From: Singulisphaera sp. GP187
Lineage (GTDB): Bacteria; Planctomycetota; Phycisphaerae; Phycisphaerales; SM1A02
Direction of reading: 5' to 3'
NCBI GenBank assembly: GCA_945869475.1
Contig: CAMBOV010000011.1
Location: 1 to 64,000 of the forward strand
Length of the DNA: 64,000 nt
Shown here: one piece after another, positions 17,317 through 26,623 of the stretch
Numbering within the stretch: the first letter of the stretch is position 1
How the letters are laid out: the number at the start of each line of letters is the position of its first letter
The notes under the pieces: model-generated
What the model was told of the DNA's origin: nothing
Seen by the model: only the letters and a program-made list of their open reading frames with translations
Database searches by the model: none
Program-made: the position numbers and the translations under genes

Positions 17317-17736
17317 TCACACGAGATCGTCTTCGCCCAGAAGGGTGAAACGCTTGCGTAAGAGAATCTGTCCAGCGAGGTAGCAATCGTCGACCGCGAG
17401 CGCGACGCATGGCTCTCCCTGTGAGCGCATCAAGACCGGATAGACAAATCGAATGTTCAACTCTGCACCCAAGAGGTAGAGGCAGAGTTTTGTGAGCGAT
17501 TGATCCTGACCGATTTGCACGACGATGAGGTCAAGTTCGCTGAAGGTGTAACCCTTCTTGCGCAGCAAGTGACGCGCGGCGTCTGCGTTGCTGAAAATCA
17601 TTCGGACGACAGCGTGGTCGCTTGAGTCCATGACGCTGAGCGCGGCCACCGTGACCGTTGCGTCATCCTCGAAGTGCTTGAGCAGTTCGAGCAACTTGCC
17701 GACTTTGTTGTCGAGAAAAACAGCAAATTGCCGCAC
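17317..17736 (-). CDS. Tandem ACT-domain protein
   Basis: A 139-residue protein read from the GTG at 17734-17736; an upstream TTG (17826) is a less likely start. The sequence (VRQFAVFLDNKVGKLLELLKHF, then a second beta-alpha-beta segment starting near KLCLYLLGAELNIRFVYP) fits two ACT modules, the small-molecule-binding fold of amino-acid regulators. No catalytic domain is attached. It may be a free-standing regulator of an amino-acid enzyme. A TATACT at 17809-17814 (minus strand) could be its -10. Its 3' end faces the CDGSH gene across 13 bp. Confidence 0.75.
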   Translation of the reverse strand: MRQFAVFLDNKVGKLLELLKHFEDDATVTVAALSVMDSSDHAVVRMIFSNADAARHLLRKKGYTFSELDLIVVQIGQDQSLTKLCLYLLGAELNIRFVYPVLMRSQGEPCVALAVDDCYLAGQILLRKRFTLLGEDDLV

Positions 17737-17855
17737 CGATGGTGGCGAATAGCCTTGTTCAGTGGGCGTTGGAATCAGGCTCAAGAGTCTTCTCGCAAGG
17801 CGAGGGCGAGTATAGCCCGCGCGCAACGTGGGGTATTGTGCGGTGCAGGCGATCC

Positions 17856-19700
17856 ATGCAACCGATCACACTCACCATTGGGTCCTTCTTTCTCTCTGCC
17901 GCAAGCTGTTTCTGCACTGGTGCGAGAGAGCACGCCGACGCCCTTCAATCCGACAGTGCATTTTCATCTCTTGCCGACGACTACCAATCATGGCGCGACT
18001 TCAGTTTTCCAGAGAGTGCGATCGCTCGGGGGCGCCCCACCTCACAGGATCGGATCACCGAGCCAGGAATGCGAGGAGCGCTCAATCGACACACAGAGGT
18101 TGGAGATTTCTTGGAGCGCATCGTCGCGATCGACCACGCGACTCTGACCGTCGAGAATCGACTCGACTACGCCCTCTTGCGCCGGGATCTGCAGAACGAG
18201 TTCGATTCTTTTCAGTTCAAGCGGTGGATGATGCCCGTGGGACAGCGAGGCGGTCCGCAGCAAGATCTTCCGCAGTTCGATCAGAGTGTCCCCTTTCGCG
18301 TTGCGGCGGACTATGAGAATTACGTCAAGCGCATGACCCGGCTCGGCGGCGCTGTGCGTGACACGCAAGCGATGATGGCTGAAGGGCTCGCTGAAGGGCT
18401 CGTGCCACCGGCGCCGGTTCTCGAGGGAGTGCTCGAGCAGTTCGATGCAGTTCAGCGGGGAAATCTCGACGAAATCGAGAGCCCGCTTGCGGTCATGCCC
18501 GACTCGCTTTCGAAAGAACAACAAGTGCAATTGCGCCACCAAGCACGGGAGGCAAAGCTCGACGCACTGCTGGCGCTGAGCGAGATGCGCACTTGGCTCG
18601 CAGAGCATTACATTCCGAAAGCGTCGAAGTCGATCAGTGCCGCCGATCACTACAAGGGCGCGGCTTTCTACGCCTTCGAGCTCAAGCGCTTCACGACGAC
18701 GAGCTTGACCCCCGCCGAGATCAACGCCATTGGAAAAGACGAGGTCGCACGCATTCGTGGCGAGATGCTCGAGGTCATCGCGCGCACCGATTGGTACAGC
18801 GCTGACCCCGCGCGCGCTGCGCTGACAGGTGATGAGCGGCTCGCACAATTCATCCAGTACCTGCGCACGGACTCGCGCTTTTATCACACGTCGGCCGAGT
18901 CGCTTCTCTCTGGGTACCGCGACATCTGCAAGCGCATCGATGCGCAATGGCCCGAGTACTTCGGAGTCTTGCCGCGACTTCCATATGGAGTGCGCGAGAT
19001 TCCGCGTTTTATGGCTCCATCGCAAACGACGGCTTACTACATGCACGGCAGCATGAAGTCGGGATTGCCAGGATGGTTTTACGCCAACACCTACGCACTC
19101 GATCAGCGACCGACCTACGAGATGGTGCCACTCTCGCTTCATGAAGCGGTCCCTGGTCACCACCTGCAAATCGCCCTCGCGCTTGAGATCGAGGGCGTTC
19201 GAGAGTTTCGCCGCGATGTCGACTCGACGGCATTCGTCGAGGGATGGGCGCTCTACGCAGAACGGCTTGGAACTCCGATGGGGCTCTACAAAGATCCGTA
19301 CGACGACTTTGGACGGCTGCTCTACGAAATGTGGCGCTCGTGCCGACTCGTCGTGGACACAGGGATGCACGCCTTTGGCATGAGCCGCGCCGAGGCGATC
19401 GCATTCATGATGCACAACACTGCGCTCTCGAAGCTCAACATCGAGCGAGAAATTGACAGGTACATCGGATGGCCTGGACAAGCGTGCGCCTACAAAATCG
19501 GTGAGATTGAGATTCGCCGCATTCGTTCGCAGTGCGAGGGTCGACTCGCTGCACAATTCGACCTGCGAGACTTTCACGATCATCTGCTCGGTGCAGGTCC
19601 CCTGCCGCTCGATGTCTTGCGCACTCGAATGGATGCGTGGTGCGACGCGCTACTGTTGCAACCACGGGTTGCTGATCCGCTCGCGACCGATCGTCGTTGA
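17856..19700 (+). CDS. Exported DUF885 family protein, probable metallopeptidase-like
   Basis: The 614-residue protein begins at the ATG at 17856, which opens a signal peptide (about 25 residues, with Cys residues that could allow lipidation). The large alpha-helical body matches DUF885. Its hallmark HEAVPGHHLQ, a zinc-binding-like H-E-x-x-P-G-H-H motif, is at about residue 430, followed by FVEGWALYAE. DUF885 proteins resemble carboxypeptidase-like zinc peptidases, but the natural substrate is not established. The 3' end overlaps the convergent metallo-beta-lactamase-fold gene by about 50 bp. Confidence 0.9.
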   Translation: MQPITLTIGSFFLSAASCFCTGAREHADALQSDSAFSSLADDYQSWRDFSFPESAIARGRPTSQDRITEPGMRGALNRHTEVGDFLERIVAIDHATLTVENRLDYALLRRDLQNEFDSFQFKRWMMPVGQRGGPQQDLPQFDQSVPFRVAADYENYVKRMTRLGGAVRDTQAMMAEGLAEGLVPPAPVLEGVLEQFDAVQRGNLDEIESPLAVMPDSLSKEQQVQLRHQAREAKLDALLALSEMRTWLAEHYIPKASKSISAADHYKGAAFYAFELKRFTTTSLTPAEINAIGKDEVARIRGEMLEVIARTDWYSADPARAALTGDERLAQFIQYLRTDSRFYHTSAESLLSGYRDICKRIDAQWPEYFGVLPRLPYGVREIPRFMAPSQTTAYYMHGSMKSGLPGWFYANTYALDQRPTYEMVPLSLHEAVPGHHLQIALALEIEGVREFRRDVDSTAFVEGWALYAERLGTPMGLYKDPYDDFGRLLYEMWRSCRLVVDTGMHAFGMSRAEAIAFMMHNTALSKLNIEREIDRYIGWPGQACAYKIGEIEIRRIRSQCEGRLAAQFDLRDFHDHLLGAGPLPLDVLRTRMDAWCDALLLQPRVADPLATDRR

Positions 19701-20300
19701 TGGACCGTGACCTGGATGCACAACGAACGCATCCGGGAGTGCGAGAAGTTTGGTGCGAATCGACTCGAGGAGCAACGCTCCGTCGCCCGACGCAAAGTCA
19801 GATCGGCCGATGGATCCTGCGAAGAGTGTGTCGCCTGCGATGACAACCTTGGCGGCGTCGCAGATGAAACTCACTGAACCTGGACTATGACCGGGAGTGT
19901 GTACAACGCGCCACTGCGTTGCGCCAAGCGTCGGCGTGTCACCGTCGTTGAGCGCATGCGTTGGGGCGCGCACCGACACGGGGGCAACATCAGCGAACGC
20001 CGAGAGATTCAACTGTGGATCGCCAAACCAGGCGTGTTCTGCGGTGTGCGCGTACCTGGGAATCTCCCCCACTGCCGCGATAATTTCTTCGAGTCCCATG
20101 ATGTGATCGAGATGAGCATGCGTGAAGAGGATCGCCCCAACGGTGATGCCATGAGTCCGAATTGCGTCGAGCAGCGGCGCGGGATGATCGCCCGTGTCGA
20201 TGATCCATCCTGGGCGCGCTGCGTCGTCGTCGATCCACACCAGCCAACAATTTGTCTGCCATGCACCGAGGGGGAATCCTTTGATGCGTAGTTTCGCCAC
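19650..20300 (-). CDS. Metallo-beta-lactamase-fold hydrolase (glyoxalase II-like)
   Basis: A 216-residue cytoplasmic hydrolase with the MBL metal motif T-H-A-H-L-D-H, then HTPGHSPGS, GDTLFAGSIGRSD and HPGHGPST. These supply the ligands of a dinuclear metal site. The set and length suit the YcbL/glyoxalase-II-like branch, which cleaves thioesters. The start is taken as the GTG at 20298-20300 (VAKLRIKGFPL), since the longer upstream frame runs into the divergent cupin gene. It is convergent with the DUF885 gene. Confidence 0.88.
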   Translation of the reverse strand: MAKLRIKGFPLGAWQTNCWLVWIDDDAARPGWIIDTGDHPAPLLDAIRTHGITVGAILFTHAHLDHIMGLEEIIAAVGEIPRYAHTAEHAWFGDPQLNLSAFADVAPVSVRAPTHALNDGDTPTLGATQWRVVHTPGHSPGSVSFICDAAKVVIAGDTLFAGSIGRSDFASGDGALLLESIRTKLLALPDAFVVHPGHGPSTTIGRERISNPWLQQ

Positions 20301-20330
20301 GGTGAGAACATAGCCGCTACTCTGCCTGCC

Positions 20331-20699
20331 ATGCTCAAGCGACGTCTCGAAGAGGTCAATCCGGTCGCGGTCACGATGGCTGGTGCGAGCGGAGTCTCGA
20401 TGCGCCTCATGGTGGGACGCGCGGACGGCGCCCCAACCTTCGCGATGCGTCACTACACCGTTGCCGCCGGTGGAATGACCCCTCGACATGAGCACAACTA
20501 TGAACATGAAGTCGTCCTCACGGGCGGCACGGCACGCGTCGAGTACGACGGCGCATTTCACGAGTGCAGTGCAGGCGACATTCTGATGATCGCCCCCAAC
20601 AAGATGCACCAACTCGTCAACAGCTCGGCGAGCGAGCTCACATTCTTCTGCCTCGTTCCGGTCTCGTTTGATTGTGGCAAGCCGACTCCAGGCAGTTGA
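20331..20699 (+). CDS. Cupin-domain protein
   Basis: A 122-residue single-domain cupin. Motif 1 is GGMTPRHEHNYEHEVVLTGG (two His plus Glu/His metal ligands). Motif 2 is AGDILMIAPNKMHQLVN, with the final ligand His. Small cupins of this sort bind metals and may act as dioxygenases, isomerases or sugar-acid sensors, and the sequence does not choose between these. The gene is divergent from the MBL-fold gene (30 bp apart) and is followed 7 bp later by the HEAT-repeat protein. Confidence 0.88.
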   Translation: MLKRRLEEVNPVAVTMAGASGVSMRLMVGRADGAPTFAMRHYTVAAGGMTPRHEHNYEHEVVLTGGTARVEYDGAFHECSAGDILMIAPNKMHQLVNSSASELTFFCLVPVSFDCGKPTPGS

Positions 20700-20706
20700 C
20701 AGATTG

Positions 20707-21591
20707 ATGCACCACGCAGCGCAATTGAATTTCACTCGCACTCGCCGATTGATCTGGGTGTGCGCCGTGGCAGTGTGCGCGGCCAGTACCGCACTCAACG
20801 TTGGCTGCGACACCATCGGATCGGACTTTCGTTCGATGGGTGATGTGCTCATCCCCCCGACCCCTCAAGAAGCCGCGCAGTGGGCGGTCGACACGACCGA
20901 TGCTGAAAACATGCGCCGCGGCGTCGCGCTGCTGGCGACCTCGTCGTTCGGCGGCGTCGATGCGTATGTCAAGCTCTACCGCTTCTACGTCAAAGACATG
21001 CGCGATCCACTCGTGCAAGCCGCTGCGATTTCAGCCCTCGCGCGATTTGGTCGTCCCGAAGATGCCGTGCTCATCTCTGAGCGACTCGCAAGTTCGTTCG
21101 CGCACGTTCGACTCTCGGCGGCGATCGGATTGCAACGTCTTCATAATGCGACGGTCACCGAAGCGATGTGGCGCAAACTGCAGGATGAATCTGAAGAGCA
21201 GGCGACGCGTGTCGAACTCGCCATCGCACTTGGACAGTATCCGCAAGATGACGTCTTTCAGGCACTCGTCGCCTCGCTCGATCACTCCGAACTCTCAGTC
21301 AATCTTGCCGCGCTCGACAGTCTGCGCATGATGACTGGAAACGATCTTGGCATCAGTCGCGCGCGATGGCTCTCGTGGTATTCGTCGGCTTCGGTCGAGC
21401 GACGGTTCGTCGCAGAGAACGTCTACCTCTATCCGACCTATCAGCGGCACATGGTCTTCTGGGATTACGTCGTTTTCTGGGATATTCCAAAATGGGAGAG
21501 CCCAGGCATTCCAACGGGACTCAACGATGGCGGCGCACACGGGACGTACGAGTCGACGACTCCACCGCCCGTTCAACCACCCACGGGATGA
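20707..21591 (+). CDS. Exported HEAT-repeat protein
   Basis: From the ATG at 20707 the protein is 294 residues; a TTG start at 20668 would overlap the cupin. An N-terminal hydrophobic stretch ends in a cysteine (ALNVGC), so it may be a lipoprotein or membrane-anchored. The middle has about four HEAT-like helical repeats (PLVQAAAISALARFG, VRLSAAIGLQRL, and similar), scaffolds for protein contact. The C-terminus is rich in aromatic residues, with a Pro-rich tail. Its stop overlaps the MATE start by ATGA. Function unknown. Confidence 0.8.
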   Translation: MHHAAQLNFTRTRRLIWVCAVAVCAASTALNVGCDTIGSDFRSMGDVLIPPTPQEAAQWAVDTTDAENMRRGVALLATSSFGGVDAYVKLYRFYVKDMRDPLVQAAAISALARFGRPEDAVLISERLASSFAHVRLSAAIGLQRLHNATVTEAMWRKLQDESEEQATRVELAIALGQYPQDDVFQALVASLDHSELSVNLAALDSLRMMTGNDLGISRARWLSWYSSASVERRFVAENVYLYPTYQRHMVFWDYVVFWDIPKWESPGIPTGLNDGGAHGTYESTTPPPVQPPTG

Positions 21592-23138
21592 CGGTGAAGG
21601 CACCCTCAGATGATTCGGTCCGCGACGCCGCCGCGACTGCGGTGAGTCCTGACGATCCGATGGATGCCACCATCGCCTACTCCGAAGCGCAGACGGCGCT
21701 CGATGGAACAATTCAAAGCGGAAAACTCGCGGGGCGGTCGATGTGGTCGGCGATTTGGATGTTGGCGATCCCCGTCTTGCTGCAGCAACTCGTCGCTGCC
21801 TGTGTTGGACTCGTCGACAAGATGATCGCCGGAAGTTTGCCGGGCGACACGGTCGTCTTCGCACTCGACGGCATCGGTATCGGCTCGTACGTCGCATGGT
21901 TCATCGGCATCGCGCTCGCTGGACTCGGCGTCGGAGCACAAGCCGTCATCGCGCGGGCGATGGGTGCAGGAAAGCAAGGCGAGAGCGAGAGCGCATGCGG
22001 TCAAGCGATCACCTTCAGTCTCGTGTGGGGCGCGCTCATCGGCGTCGTGCTTTGGTACGCCGTTGTTCCTCTCGCCGAGCTCGCCGGGTTGCACGGAGCG
22101 TCCGCTGAGTTCTGCATTCAATTCGTGCGCGTGCTCGCCGTGGCGATGCCCGCAACGGGAGTGATGACAGTCGGCTCGATGTGTCTGCACGGCGCGGGAG
22201 AGACGTGGATTCCAGCGTGGATCGCCGTCGCGGTGAACATCGTCAATGTGATCGCCTCGTGGATTCTCTCGGGCGCGCAATACGACGCAGGCGGCTTTGT
22301 CATTCCAAACGTTCTTGGAATCGACGGCGCAGAGTGGGGAGTCTTTGGAATCGCCGCGGGTACAGCACTCTCGTACCTCGTCGGTGCCCTGCTCACGTTG
22401 CGCGCACTTCACCGCGGGGCGCGCGACTTTCATCCGCGTCGAGTGCACTTGCGCCCAACGGCTCAGATGATGTGGCGCATCGCGCGTATCGGCGTCCCAA
22501 ACTTTGCTGAGGGGATCGCGCTCTGGGGAGTCAACCTCTTTGTGATGTTTTTCATTGGCACGATCGCCCACGACCGCATCGCTCGAGGCGAACCTGGCGA
22601 CGGACTCATCGGCGCGCACATGATCGCGGTGCAGTGGGAATCATTCTCATTTCTTCCTGGATTCGCGATGGGAATCGCCGCGGGCGCACTCGCGGGTCAG
22701 TATGTCGGCGCAGGTAACGTCGCCAACGCGCGCAAAGCGATCAACGCCTGCACGATTGTTGGATGCATTATCATGGGCGTGCTCGGGATCGCCTTCATGA
22801 CCCTCGGCGAGCCACTCACACGCATCATCAGCCGAGAAGAGATTCATCTGCGCGAAGTGCCGCCGATTCTCTTCATCTGCGGCACGATTCAAGTCTTTTT
22901 CGCTCTCGCGATGGTGATTCGAAATGGACTGCGTGGCGTCGGCGACACAACGGCGTGCTTGCTCATCACCGTCGTGAGCAGTTACTTCATTCGACTTCCG
23001 CTTGCGTGGGCGCTTGGCGTCTGGATGGGCTATGGACTTCTTGGCATCTGGATCGCGCTCTGCGCCGAGCTCGTCGTGCGTGGCCTCCTCTTTCTCGCGC
23101 GACTTCGATCACGGCGCTGGGAGAGCTTGCGCGTCTGA
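21588..23138 (+). CDS. MATE family multidrug/cation efflux transporter
   Basis: A 516-residue inner-membrane antiporter with about 12 predicted helices. It matches the MATE/NorM superfamily by length and by segments such as WMLAIPVLLQQLVAACVGLVD near the start and the repeated Pro/Gly-rich helices. The ATG at 21588 overlaps the HEAT gene stop. A polar N-terminal extension of about 50 residues precedes the first helix. It exports organic cations or toxins using a Na+ or H+ gradient; the ligand cannot be told from the sequence. It overlaps the convergent zinc-ribbon gene by 30 bp. Confidence 0.9.
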   Translation: MTVKAPSDDSVRDAAATAVSPDDPMDATIAYSEAQTALDGTIQSGKLAGRSMWSAIWMLAIPVLLQQLVAACVGLVDKMIAGSLPGDTVVFALDGIGIGSYVAWFIGIALAGLGVGAQAVIARAMGAGKQGESESACGQAITFSLVWGALIGVVLWYAVVPLAELAGLHGASAEFCIQFVRVLAVAMPATGVMTVGSMCLHGAGETWIPAWIAVAVNIVNVIASWILSGAQYDAGGFVIPNVLGIDGAEWGVFGIAAGTALSYLVGALLTLRALHRGARDFHPRRVHLRPTAQMMWRIARIGVPNFAEGIALWGVNLFVMFFIGTIAHDRIARGEPGDGLIGAHMIAVQWESFSFLPGFAMGIAAGALAGQYVGAGNVANARKAINACTIVGCIIMGVLGIAFMTLGEPLTRIISREEIHLREVPPILFICGTIQVFFALAMVIRNGLRGVGDTTACLLITVVSSYFIRLPLAWALGVWMGYGLLGIWIALCAELVVRGLLFLARLRSRRWESLRV

Positions 23139-24143
23139 GCCTTCGGTCTCGTCAGGCGCGAGCGACTCGTCTTGCGGCGCAATCGACTCATCGACAGCGG
23201 CTGTTCCCTGCGCGGGTGAAATGGGCGGCGCTGGAACCAATGCGGCACTCGAGAGTGCGAGCGCCGTCGTCACAAGCCACGCGAGGCTCCCACCAATCAC
23301 CAACAGCAACAGAGCCGCCGGCGTCACCGCGGCGAACGCAGCGCGCCCTGCCGAGACTTTCTGCACACCGACGAGCGCAACAACCGCGCAGACAACCATC
23401 CACGGAAAAGCGACCACAACAACGTAGAAACCACAGCACGGAATTGCGCACAAGAGCACCGGTGCAGCACAAAAATGGATCGCGCTCGCCGTGGTCTTCC
23501 AATCTCTTGGAGTCTCGCCCGTCATTCGCAGCAGCAGGTGCGCACTCGCCGCCCAACCGTAGATGAGCACCTGGAGCAGAACCGCGACACCGACGAATGC
23601 CACGAGCGGAATCAAGAGTGACATGAGTGCCATGGCACCCCGGTTTGAGGTGATCACCTCCACGAGCCCGATGGCGGTGAATGGAACGAGCACGCACCCC
23701 GTGACGGCCAGTGTTGTGCAGAGGACTGAATAGCGGGACGCCGCCGCGAGTGAGTTGGTCGAAGGCAGCGCCGTTGCCAATCGAGTTGGTGACGTCAGCG
23801 CGTGCCGAGTCGTCTGCCAAAAAGCACGCCACCGCCCGATGCGAGCGCGTTCGATCCATGGATGACGATCTGCCATCGCCTCATCTCGGTTGGTTCCAGG
23901 TGCAGGAAGTGCGCGCATCTGCGCGAGCGAAATCTCATTTTGGCATTCGGTACAGACGAAGTGGCGCGGGGTGGGCAATCCTGCCACATCTGTTCCGGCG
24001 TAAGGATGTTCGCAGTGCGCACAGAGAAACTGCGCGGCGCCGATGCGAAAGCGGTACTGCTCGAATGCCCACAGTGTGCCGCACTCAGGGCAAGGGCCCG
24101 GAGCAAGGTTCCAGAGTTCGTAGTCACACGTTCGACAGCGCAT
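23109..24143 (-). CDS. Double zinc-ribbon membrane protein (Yip1-like)
   Basis: A 344-residue protein with two N-terminal zinc ribbons (CRTCDYELWNLAPGPCPECG; then CAHC and CTEC) and about five transmembrane segments (roughly residues 135-310). It ends in an acidic Asp/Glu-rich tail. The overall design recalls Yip1-type membrane proteins, but a specific role is unknown. The ATG at 24141-24143 overlaps the rpoN stop (TGATG), so it is cotranslated with sigma-54; a GTG one codon upstream is an alternative. Convergent with the MATE gene. Confidence 0.78.
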   Translation of the reverse strand: MRCRTCDYELWNLAPGPCPECGTLWAFEQYRFRIGAAQFLCAHCEHPYAGTDVAGLPTPRHFVCTECQNEISLAQMRALPAPGTNRDEAMADRHPWIERARIGRWRAFWQTTRHALTSPTRLATALPSTNSLAAASRYSVLCTTLAVTGCVLVPFTAIGLVEVITSNRGAMALMSLLIPLVAFVGVAVLLQVLIYGWAASAHLLLRMTGETPRDWKTTASAIHFCAAPVLLCAIPCCGFYVVVVAFPWMVVCAVVALVGVQKVSAGRAAFAAVTPAALLLLVIGGSLAWLVTTALALSSAALVPAPPISPAQGTAAVDESIAPQDESLAPDETEGSDAQALPAP

Positions 24144-25663
24144 CACTGAGTCGCATCGATTTTTCGCAAGCGGGCGACTGGAAGCCCGAGTTGCTCGCGA
24201 TACTTCACGACTGTTCGGCGAGCGAGCGGAATGCCCTTGGACTTCAAGACATCGACGATCGCCTGATCGGAGAGTGGATCTGCTGTGTCTTCTGCGGCAA
24301 TGATCTCACCGACCTGCGCCTTCACGGCGAGCCACGAGATGTCGCTTCCAGAATCAGTCTCGGTTCCACCCGCGAAGAGTTTGCGAAGTTCGAAACTACC
24401 GCGGGGAGTTTCGATCCACTTTCCTGCGACCGCACGACTGATCGTGCTGACATTCATCTTCATCTCGCGCGCGACGTGCGTCATCGGCAAAGGTTCGAGC
24501 GCCGTGCCACCCGTCTCGAGCCACTCGCGCTGCCTGGCGATGACGACGTTGACAACACGCAAGAGCGTCGCACCACGTTGCTCGATCGCGTCGATGAACC
24601 AGCGCGCTCGACGAATGCCATCAGTGAGCAAGAGCTTCGTCGCTGGATCGGAACGCTTCGCAGCCGCGATTTTCAAATACTCCTCGCTCACCCGCAAGTT
24701 CGGCAGCACGCCGTTGGCGAGTCGCGCGGTGTAGGCATCGCTCTCACTGTCATACTCAATGATCACATCGGCACGCACCATCGGAGAACTCTCGATCTTG
24801 AGGGCGCGACCAGGAGCCGGGTCGAGATGGCGCAGCACCTCACGCGCCTCATCGAGTCGCTCGATGCTCCATGCTTCTTTCTGTCGAATCAGCGCGAACC
24901 GTCGCTGCGCAAGATCGTGCATGTACTGCTTTACGAGCAATCGCGCATCGAGAGCGCGCTGTGGCGCTGGCTGCGATGCGTGACTCGATTCGAGTTCGGC
25001 AAGTTGCAAGAGCAACGACTCAGTCAGATCGCGCGCGGCGATCCCCGTGGGTTCGAGATGCGCTTGCAACCTCGACAAGGCTTCGGTGAGTAGCGGAAGT
25101 GTCGGCGCACTGCTCGATGATTCGGCGAGCGTCGCTGCAATCTCATCGAGAGGGCGAACGAGAAATCCATCGTCTCCGATGTATTCCAAGAGCGCGCGTC
25201 CAGCCTCCATCACCTGCGGAGTCGCTTCGCAGAGAGCCCACTGACTGAGCAGAATCTCTTCGAGACTCTCGCCGCGCGTGGGAAGACTCGCGAGTGCTGC
25301 CGCGCGAGGATCAAACTCTCCGTCTCGGCGAGCGATTTCTCGCCACACCTCTCCATTTTCATCATCGCCCATCCGATCGTGCCACTCTTGCGCGCGCTCG
25401 AACCGTTCGGCGCCGAGGGGAGCAGGTCCCACACTTTGCGTCTCGCTTGAACCATCGGCAGCGGCGGCACGCTCCTCCGCCGCAGCCGTTTCGGAGGGCT
25501 CAACTTGTTCGAGCGTCACATTTGATTCGAGTTCGACTTCGATGCGTTCCTCAAGTGCGGCGAGAGGCATCTGCAACAACTCCATCGATTGCAGCACCCT
25601 GGGCGAGAGTTTCATCTGCTGCCCGAGTCGCAGTTGCGGCTGCTGAGAGAGTTCGAAGCGCAT
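24143..25663 (-). CDS. rpoN: RNA polymerase sigma-54 factor
   Basis: Sigma-54 (506 residues) directs RNA polymerase to -24/-12 promoters and needs AAA+ activators. The N-terminal Gln/Leu-rich activator-interaction region (SQQPQLRLGQQMKLSPRVLQSMELLQMP) is classic. An acidic region II follows, and the RpoN box is conserved as ARRTVVKYREQLGLP near the C-terminus. The start is the ATG at 25661-25663; the longer open frame overlaps recR. It lies 40 bp after recR, in the ffs-dnaX-recR-rpoN run. No sigma-54 activator is seen nearby. Confidence 0.95.
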   Translation of the reverse strand: MRFELSQQPQLRLGQQMKLSPRVLQSMELLQMPLAALEERIEVELESNVTLEQVEPSETAAAEERAAAADGSSETQSVGPAPLGAERFERAQEWHDRMGDDENGEVWREIARRDGEFDPRAAALASLPTRGESLEEILLSQWALCEATPQVMEAGRALLEYIGDDGFLVRPLDEIAATLAESSSSAPTLPLLTEALSRLQAHLEPTGIAARDLTESLLLQLAELESSHASQPAPQRALDARLLVKQYMHDLAQRRFALIRQKEAWSIERLDEAREVLRHLDPAPGRALKIESSPMVRADVIIEYDSESDAYTARLANGVLPNLRVSEEYLKIAAAKRSDPATKLLLTDGIRRARWFIDAIEQRGATLLRVVNVVIARQREWLETGGTALEPLPMTHVAREMKMNVSTISRAVAGKWIETPRGSFELRKLFAGGTETDSGSDISWLAVKAQVGEIIAAEDTADPLSDQAIVDVLKSKGIPLARRTVVKYREQLGLPVARLRKIDATQ

Positions 25664-25703
25664 CACAGAATCGTACCGCGTTCGCTTACGACCACCGCGC
25701 AAC

Positions 25704-26345
25704 TCACAGCGGCTGTCGAAGCAGAATCGCATCGGCCAGTGCGGCACGATTGGCGAATTCGATCTGCGATCCACTTGGAAGCCCGCGCGCAAGTCGTGTG
25801 ACTTTGACAGGATGCCCCTTGAGAATCTCAGCGAGGTAGAGGCCCGTCGAATCTCCCTCGAGGTCCGGATTGAGCGCCAAGATGACCTCGCGCACCGGCA
25901 CTCCGCGAGCGTTGCGAGTTTCATCGGTCACGCGCGCAAGCAGATCGACTGCGGTGATGCTCTCAGGACCAACGCCATCGAGCGGGTCGAGCCGTCCCAT
26001 CAGCACGTGATAGAGACCGCGATATCGACCCGTCTGCTCGAGGTTGATGAGGTCCTTGGGCTGCTCGACGACCATGACGATCGACCCGTCGCGGCTTTCA
26101 TCGGCACAGAGGTGACAAGGCGATGTATCCGCTGGATTCCAACAGACTGGGCAGTGACGAACAGATTCTTTCACGCTCGCGATTGCCTCTGAGAGTGTGA
26201 GCGCCTCTTCACGCGACGCCTTCAAGACCCAGAAGGCAAGTCGTTGCGCGGTGCGCCCTCCGATTCCGGGTAAGACAGAAAAGGCTTGAATCAAACGATT
26301 CACGCTCTCGGGATAGCCACCAGTCTGGTTCGTGTTGCGTGCCAT
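25704..26345 (-). CDS. recR: Recombination mediator protein RecR
   Basis: RecR (213 residues) helps RecF/RecO load RecA at gaps. An N-terminal helix-hairpin-helix (LPGIGGRTAQRLAFWVL), a four-Cys zinc finger (CPVC and CHLC, residues 60-75) and a Toprim domain beginning IVMVVEQPKDL are all intact. The ATG at 26343-26345 lies 2 bp after the stop of the frameshifted dnaX tail. Unlike the Bacillus arrangement, no ebfC/yaaK gene separates dnaX and recR. Confidence 0.95.
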   Translation of the reverse strand: MARNTNQTGGYPESVNRLIQAFSVLPGIGGRTAQRLAFWVLKASREEALTLSEAIASVKESVRHCPVCWNPADTSPCHLCADESRDGSIVMVVEQPKDLINLEQTGRYRGLYHVLMGRLDPLDGVGPESITAVDLLARVTDETRNARGVPVREVILALNPDLEGDSTGLYLAEILKGHPVKVTRLARGLPSGSQIEFANRAALADAILLRQPL

Positions 26346-26347
26346 CG

Positions 26348-26623
26348 TCAGAGTTCCTGCGCTGGTGGATGTGGCGGCGACAACGGGGGCGCAGCCGATT
26401 TCGCGGTGACGCGCGCGATCGAAGCGTCAAGAATTCGTGCCGCCTCAATCACGAGGGGATGGCGCCGAATTGCCTCTGCGTCTTGTTGTGAACTCGCGCG
26501 AGGCGCTGGCGCTGGCTTTGACTCGGGTGCGCGCGGTTGGTCGACGCGCACAGGGTCACTGCGTGGCGGCTCAACACGCGGCGGCTCGAGTCGCGGCGGC
26601 TCAAGTCGCGGCGCTTGCGCTAT
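26348..26623 (-). CDS. dnaX: -1 frame extension of dnaX (tau C-terminal tail)
   Basis: If translation shifts back by one base at the A10 run, reading continues from ATA at 26621-26623 for 91 codons to a TGA two bases before recR. The tail is Pro/Arg/Glu-rich at first (three to four PPRLE-type repeats), then ends in HPLVIEAARILDASIARV, which resembles DnaX C-termini. It would give a tau-like product of about 511 residues, against 420 for the in-frame product. There is no start codon of its own in a suitable place. A pseudogene or a homopolymer sequencing error is the alternative. Confidence 0.72.
   Translation of the reverse strand: MAQAPRLEPPRLEPPRVEPPRSDPVRVDQPRAPESKPAPAPRASSQQDAEAIRRHPLVIEAARILDASIARVTAKSAAPPLSPPHPPAQEL
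26563..26613. repeat. 15-bp tandem repeat downstream of the dnaX slippery site
   Basis: About 3.4 copies of a 15-bp unit (GCGGCGGCTCRAGTC on the plus strand, first copy diverged). In the -1 frame of dnaX they encode PPRLE-type repeats of the tau linker. The unit is GC-rich and begins about 10 bp from the A10 run, and it might form structure that aids frameshifting. Confidence 0.7.

Noticed and set aside
18042-19583. 513-codon open frame antisense to the DUF885 gene
   Set aside because: Overlaps a well-supported gene on the other strand, has no motif and looks like a shadow frame.
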